A stretch of 64,000 nt of DNA from the NCBI GenBank assembly GCA_963971535.1, contig OZ020592.1:56734836-56798835 (forward strand). The letters are read 5' to 3'. The position numbers and the translations under genes were made by a program. The DNA is from Notolepis coatsorum (Eukaryota > Chordata > Actinopteri > Aulopiformes > Paralepididae). The notes below the pieces were generated by a model. That model was not told the DNA's origin. It did not search any database and saw only the letters and a program-made list of their open reading frames with translations. Positions 58,896 through 64,000 of the stretch are shown here, piece by piece. Position 1 is the stretch's first letter. Each line of letters opens with the position of its first letter.

Positions 58896-59559
58896 TAAAA
58901 CATTGAAGATGGCCTGTGTTTTGACCAGGCGTTTCCTTGGGGTCGTTCTGACTGAAATGTTGGGGTTAAAACAACTTTCAAACTAAATATGGGGTCACCT
59001 GCCAAAGGGATTCGAGACCCCCATTTAACATTAGGCTTGTATTAATTTGTGGTGAGAAGAGGGTGGATCAGTCCTCTTTATATCCCTTAAATCACCCAGT
59101 CTATCTAAAACTGTCCTGATTCACCCATCTTCATCTATTAAACTATTTTTAAGTGTGGCCTAGGCTATGATCATCACCACCATCATATAAACATGTATTT
59201 CCCTCCTATCTGTCTTACTTGTGATCCAAGGAGCCATCATGCAACATGAAGATGCACTATTGTTTCCACCAAGACGAGGATTGCTATAGTGAGACGAGGT
59301 GAGAGTTCTCTAAGCAAATAGTGATAGACTGACTGATGATGGGATAAACCCACGACATGTAACTGTCGGTGCGTGGGGAATCGATGGGAAGGAAAATAAA
59401 ATATCCGCCGCTGATTAAATAACTGCTTGGAAAAAATAATGAAAATCCCTTGCCATTTAAATGTAATGAATAGACCAGTGCTAAAGTGATTTTAGACTGC
59501 GGAAATGCATGTAAATATACAATATTATCCTAAAAATTCAAGTGGCGCGCTGGACAACG

Positions 59560-59569
59560 TCTCGCGAGA
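59560..59569 (+). promoter_or_regulatory. TCTCGCGAGA promoter motif
   Basis: A perfect 10-bp palindrome just 5' of the inferred first exon of the right-edge gene. This motif is a known CpG-island promoter element, reported as bound by BANP (earlier linked to KAISO), and usually marks TATA-less housekeeping promoters. The surroundings (ggcgcgctggacaacg) are CpG-rich. Confidence 0.7.
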
Positions 59570-59574
59570 TCACA

Positions 59575-59830
59575 CTTTCTTCTGCACTTTGTCAGCAGCG
59601 GTCCTCCACCATTTCGCTGCGTAAAGTCTCCTCCCCGCAACCCCTACATTCTGCGCCGAACCCGCTCTCTCCCGGTCCGTATATTAACTTCTTCCTACGG
59701 ACCTACTTGTACCTCGTTGGATACCGAGAGACAGATTGGATTAATAGCATCACGGATTGAGTACGATTTTATGCGGATGACGACTCCTTCAATAATAATT
59801 TAGTAAAAGAAAATTGGACGGGAATTTCAG
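59575..59830 (+). other. Probable non-coding first exon of the right-edge gene
   Basis: Lies just downstream of the TCTCGCGAGA motif and ends GAATTTCAG at 59830 followed by a GTAGGT donor. In the phase needed by exon 2 it has a stop codon and no later ATG, so it is taken as 5' UTR. The start is approximate. Confidence 0.45.
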
Positions 59831-61377
59831 GTAGGTGGGAACTTAAGATGGCGGCCTTGCAAGGGGGGGGGGGCATGGAGGAAGTATGGGGGGGCATTAG
59901 GGGGGCTTTACTGGAGAGGGACTGGAACAGACAGCATTCTGTACCAGTTGTTTCACAATAAGACTATTTTAAAGTTAGTCTTATTCCAAATCATAGCGAC
60001 AAAACACCAAACGATAGCACAACAACATTGGGAGGGTTTTATTTGAAATAGTGAAGAACACAAACCACTGTAATAATAAGTATCTGCTCGTCACTGCTTA
60101 AGAGGCACCTGTAGGGTGTCTGGACCCCCCCCTACATTCCCCTTGTAATCATTGCAAAATTTAGTATGGAACTTTGTGAGGGGGAAATGGTTATTTAATA
60201 ATTTTAGTGATGAAGCAATAATTCATATTCAGTGACATTATATAATTTTAATGGGGGGGAATGTGGTTTGAGAATTTGACCCCGCGTAATGACGTCACGA
60301 GTGATTGTTCCCCTCGGCGGTGCATGGAGGAGAGCACGGGTTAGAATAATGCGACTTGTCCCGGTGTTCTCGTCGCCTTGTAAAGTAACTTATCAACCGT
60401 GGAGCCTCGACGCTCCTCCAGAAACACCATCATTACATAACTGCGGGTGGGATGGGGCGCGTGCGCACCCAGTGAATGCACCTAGTACCAACTCTTGTAG
60501 CTTTAATGTTTAATCTGTCCAGTGGTGCCAGCAGCCGAGCAGCGTATCTACAGTAGTATTGTACAAGCAGCTCATTAAACCAGACGTTCTGTTTACGTTA
60601 AGGCTACTAACTTAACATAGCGAAGATGATTTCCAGTTTCTTGTGTCATTTTCACATCGGCACAAGACGTCTCTTTCAGTTTCACAATCAAGATTCGCAT
60701 TGCTACTACTAAAATAAAACGAATTGTTTGGCTGCTCAGCGTTATGCAGAAGTTTGTGCCACAATAATGAATCACATTTCCAGTGATAGTGAGTGGATGA
60801 ATGACCGCAGGGCCGCGCGCTGCTCGCCGGCTTGTAGCTCAGAAGCGCGTGTTGCTGCAGAATATTCTAAAGTCATCAACTAGCGACTGTAGTTCGGTTA
60901 GCAGCTGACGTTAGCGAGTAATCTGCCTAGTTTGTAGTGTTTCATTTGATTACGAACATTCTTCTCGCAAGATACTAACTCCATCTCACGGGGGGACATA
61001 GTCGCCTGTTTCATTTGATAAGAATGGTTAGCATTAGTTAGCTAACCTAGCCATCTGGGCGCAATTGCTATTTTATTTGCTTGACGTGACACAACGTTGG
61101 CTGCTCGTTACTTAGCCACAATAATGTGTTTGTTGACTCATTAGTCACTGCATGTCTTATTGACCTCACTACACCGTGTCCACGTTCATTCATAGAACCA
61201 ACGACAAGGCTACGAATAATAATCCTGGCAGCAGCATCATGCAACCAGTGTGGAGAGCTAGCCTAGCCTAGCTAGTAGCTGTCTCCATGGACTGAGGATG
61301 AAGTGGAGAGAGACACTACAACACTTTGCTGCCTCGTTTGTTTGACTCACATCAACGTCTGATCTGTGTTTCCTCAG

Positions 61378-61454
61378 AAGATGTGGAGGGGACCGTGATC
61401 TCAGCATCCTGGACGTAGAAAGCACGGAAGATCTGTGTCTCTCACCACATACAG
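61378..61454 (+). other. Second exon of the right-edge gene (leader, possibly coding)
   Basis: Bounded by a tttcctcag acceptor at 61377 and a GTGAGC donor at 61455. In the frame that continues into exon 3 it is open and reads DLSILDVESTEDLCLSPHTG, which looks protein-like. No in-frame ATG is available upstream via the 59830 donor. Either it is 5' UTR or an unseen upstream exon supplies the start. Confidence 0.45.
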
Positions 61455-62357
61455 GTGAGCAGTTTGTCATCACTGAGGGTCTGTAACGTTATATGTACGT
61501 TAGACCCCAAAGAAGTCTTAGGCAGGTGCTGTAAACAAAGTACAGGATAGTGACATAAAAATAAAGGCTATTTCAGCAGATATGGTTCTTTCATGTATTG
61601 ATTCAACCAAACATGGTCTTTATCAGTGAACAGCCGTTGTTGTTGTTTTTACCAAGTGTAGGCCTACTTGTATTACATTTGTAATGTTCATTTCACTATT
61701 GTAAATGGAACCAAGGGCAATGGTGTCGATCTATCTTTTCATGTGACTACATGACCTGTTGATTATGCTGTGGCTTGTTCATTTAATTTAATACTAGACT
61801 CTATTGAAGACCAATATCGGGTTTATACATGTACAATCTAGAGTCTGATCTCTAGATTGAATGTGTTTATAAAACAAAATATATATATATATTTTGTTAA
61901 CTTTTGGATTGCAGATTGTGTCTTTAAATCTTACAAGTAATGTATCCACCAGGGATGCCTCCTAATCTTATGAATCAGTTGGTTTGGTCTTAGTTGACCA
62001 AGACTTTGTTAGTCGTTTTTTGTGCTTTCTTTCATGCTGAATGAGATGGGCTACTTCCTGACAAATGACGAGGACATCTCTTGTAAGCACTACATTTAAA
62101 GATGTCTGTTTTTACAGATGTGCTGATTCAATTAACAAATTAGTTAACCTAGTCCCATGACTATAGTCAAGGACAGCCCAAGTATCCACTTAGGAATGAC
62201 CCTGTAACATCTTTTGCCCAAAGAATTTGTTGCCCAGATACATTATTTGGTGCCAAGTTAAAAAAAAAAATATAATAATCTTGTGCTTCAAGTTGTTCAT
62301 TTCATAAACAGATTCTTGGTTTTCATGATTATGATTTTTTTTGGCTTTGCTTTGTGT

Positions 62358-62508
62358 TTAACCCTTTCACTGCCACACGACAGAAGGTTAACCCTTTACT
62401 ATCACACAACCGACGGCTGTCGTGTGGCAGTGAAAGGGATAACCTGTGTATTGTCGCAGTGAAAAGGGTTAACCGTTTTTGGTAGCGAGGCAGTGAAAAG
62501 GTTAAGGA
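62358..62508. repeat. Short TTAACCCTTT-type piggyBac-terminus repeat
   Basis: Contains TTTAACCCTTTCACTGCCAC, the complement GTGGCAGTGAAAGGG and a repeat of both, with palindromic CACACGACAG/CTGTCGTGTG. TTAACCCTTT is the classic piggyBac end (TTAA + CCCTTT). A pair of abutted ends without an interior, about 320 bp upstream of the large exon. Confidence 0.6.
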
Positions 62509-62824
62509 TCTGTCAGTTTACACATGTGCCATTACCTTCTACAGCCATTCCCACCTAGAAACGGAAAACAATACCATCCATTTCATTAGCAAGAATTATG
62601 AAAATGAAAGGGGCACTTAACAGATTTTTAGCCTGACATCATCCAGCAGTTTCTCAGGGGGTGATGTATCTGAGCTCTCGAGACACAGACCACATTGCTG
62701 TTATGTCCGATGTCCTCCTCACCACAGAACAATAGGATTCAGGTTCAAAATCTGTAACATGCCCCTTTTGACAATAGCCAACTCCATCCAGACGCTTCAG
62801 TAACACCCTGTCTCCTCCCTGCAG

Positions 62825-64000
62825 GTGCCTTGTGTAGCCGGCGTAGCAAAGAGGGAGGAAGCTCCGGGGAGGAGGCGGTGCAGCGGCGCACCCCACCGGC
62901 TGTGGATGTGCTGGGTGGCGACTCCCTGGCTGCACAGAATGTGGCTGGGTTGTCACCTCAGCATGCCCCGCAGCCGGTCGCAGCTGCCCCCCTCCCGGTC
63001 CCATCGCTCGCTAACATGTCCACCACACCCACACCGCCTGAGAGTGGCACAACACTTCACCGCACTGAGAAAACCACCTCACCCGAGACTCCGCCATGCA
63101 GCAGTGATGCTAAGGATAGTCTCCTGGCAGAAGGGTTCACACTGGAGAGGCCTGCCAAGGGATCTCTGCCAACGGCCTTCCTCGTTGAGGATGGCGGTCT
63201 CTCCGCCGAGCCGCAAAGGAGTCCGCCAGCTCCCTCAGATGGTACGCGGCGAGATCTGCATTACGGGTCACAAACTGATACAGGAAGAAGCCACTCCGAT
63301 AGTCCGGCAGACCAAACTGAGTGTGGCCAGGACCAGACTCTGCAGCAGCCGGGACAGACTGGTGGACTGGTGGTTTTCACTGGGGCAGAGGGGGGTCAGC
63401 CCCTTTCAGACAAACACTCATTGGAATATAAACCAGAGACTGGAAAGGAGGAAGTTATTGGAGGAGTGCACACAGTCAGAAATATCCTCCCACAACTCCT
63501 CTCTCAATCCGGCTCCACAGCCTCTTCCTCCTTTTTCCCCAACCCCTGTGTGGATAGTACAGTCAAAGACTACACAGAAGATGGAGGCACGGAGCAGTCC
63601 CAAACAGCCCCTCTTGCTCTGGCAAACCAAGGCAGCCACCTACCGCCGGATGCTGAGAAGCAAACGGGTGGTTGCCCAAACTCGGAACAGCCTCTGCTCT
63701 CTGTACTCATCTCCGACAGCAGTGCAAGCAAACAAACTGACCTCTCAACAGCGCCACTTAAAATGGCCAAGTGGCTCTCGAATGATGACGGAGCGATGCA
63801 GGGAGCAAATGCTGTTGAGGGAGCGGAAATTCTTCAAGAGCCTATGGAATCGAGCGAGCAACAAGAGTGCATTACGCAGCTTGTTGAAATCTCTCACGAA
63901 GAACCACAATTCCCACCTCCTCCCACACAAATTCTTGAGACCCCAATGCTGGGAGAAGGACACTATGATGTCTACATTTGCTCTGGCAATGGGGACTCCA
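62825..64000 (+). CDS. Large 5' coding exon of an unidentified gene, open at the right edge
   Basis: Acceptor ctccctgcag precedes 62825. From 62827 to the window end one frame is open for 391 codons with no stop. The first ATG in it is at 63016 (A at -3, a good Kozak context; 328 codons to the edge), starting MSTTPTPPESGTTLHRTEKT. Composition is Ser/Pro/Glu/Gln-rich and disordered, with PPPPTQILETPMLGEGHYDV near the end. No catalytic or fold motif, signal peptide or TM segment. I do not recognise it. In human, PRR14 and SRCAP flank FBRS on 16p11.2 (from memory), so a PRR14-type gene is a candidate by position only; what I remember of PRR14's N-terminus does not obviously match. Confidence 0.7.
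   Translation, partial: MPCVAGVAKREEAPGRRRCSGAPHRLWMCWVATPWLHRMWLGCHLSMPRSRSQLPPSRSHRSLTCPPHPHRLRVAQHFTALRKPPHPRLRHAAVMLRIVSWQKGSHWRGLPRDLCQRPSSLRMAVSPPSRKGVRQLPQMVRGEICITGHKLIQEEATPIVRQTKLSVARTRLCSSRDRLVDWWFSLGQRGVSPFQTNTHWNINQRLERRKLLEECTQSEISSHNSSLNPAPQPLPPFSPTPVWIVQSKTTQKMEARSSPKQPLLLWQTKAATYRRMLRSKRVVAQTRNSLCSLYSSPTAVQANKLTSQQRHLKWPSGSRMMTERCREQMLLRERKFFKSLWNRASNKSALRSLLKSLTKNHNSHLLPHKFLRPQCWEKDTMMSTFALAMGTP

Overview
The window is vertebrate genomic DNA and almost certainly comes from a ray-finned (teleost) fish. The genes are intron-rich, with GT/AG junctions that restore reading frame. Intergenic and intronic DNA is full of fish-type repeats: tRNA-derived SINEs, a LINE with a 4-bp repeated tail, hAT and TTAA-flanked elements, foldback MITEs and microsatellites. 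I built the gene models by hand from conserved protein blocks, splice sites and phase.

Layout. (1) 1-800: the 5' end of an unidentified secreted-protein gene on the minus strand, with a TATA box, a non-coding exon and a signal-peptide exon. It runs off the left edge. (2) 979-2448: a minus-strand LINE with a reverse-transcriptase fragment. (3) 3921-12857 (+): msl1, eight coding exons, 508 aa, the scaffold of the MSL histone H4K16 acetyltransferase complex. (4) 23395-16783 (-): chmp2a, five coding exons, 220 aa, an ESCRT-III subunit. It converges tail to tail with msl1, and its 5-kb intron 2 is packed with nested transposons. (5) 24386-25585 (+): mrm1, a mitochondrial 16S rRNA 2'-O-ribose methyltransferase in one uninterrupted 399-codon reading frame, divergent from chmp2a. 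(6) 27805-57133 (+): an AUTS2-family gene, most likely fbrs (fibrosin), 18 coding exons, 1365 aa, tied by family to non-canonical Polycomb PRC1. (7) from about 59575 (+): the 5' end of an unidentified gene with a TCTCGCGAGA promoter motif, two leader exons and a large exon still open at the right edge.

The genes do not form a pathway. msl1 and the AUTS2-family gene are both chromatin regulators, and chmp2a/mrm1 are a housekeeping divergent pair. I found no CRISPR array, operon, phage or other prokaryote-like system. The strongest unusual signals concern genome dynamics: a near-identical duplicate of chmp2a's last coding exon lying between two inverted LINE copies inside chmp2a's own intron; TTAA-flanked elements, two of them forming a 0.9-kb inverted pair and one sitting exactly in the TTAA of a LINE tail; a hAT-like element with exact 8-bp target duplication nested in the other LINE; a second hAT-like element carrying a BEL/Pao integrase fragment; and an expanded His-Pro coding minisatellite in the AUTS2-family protein.
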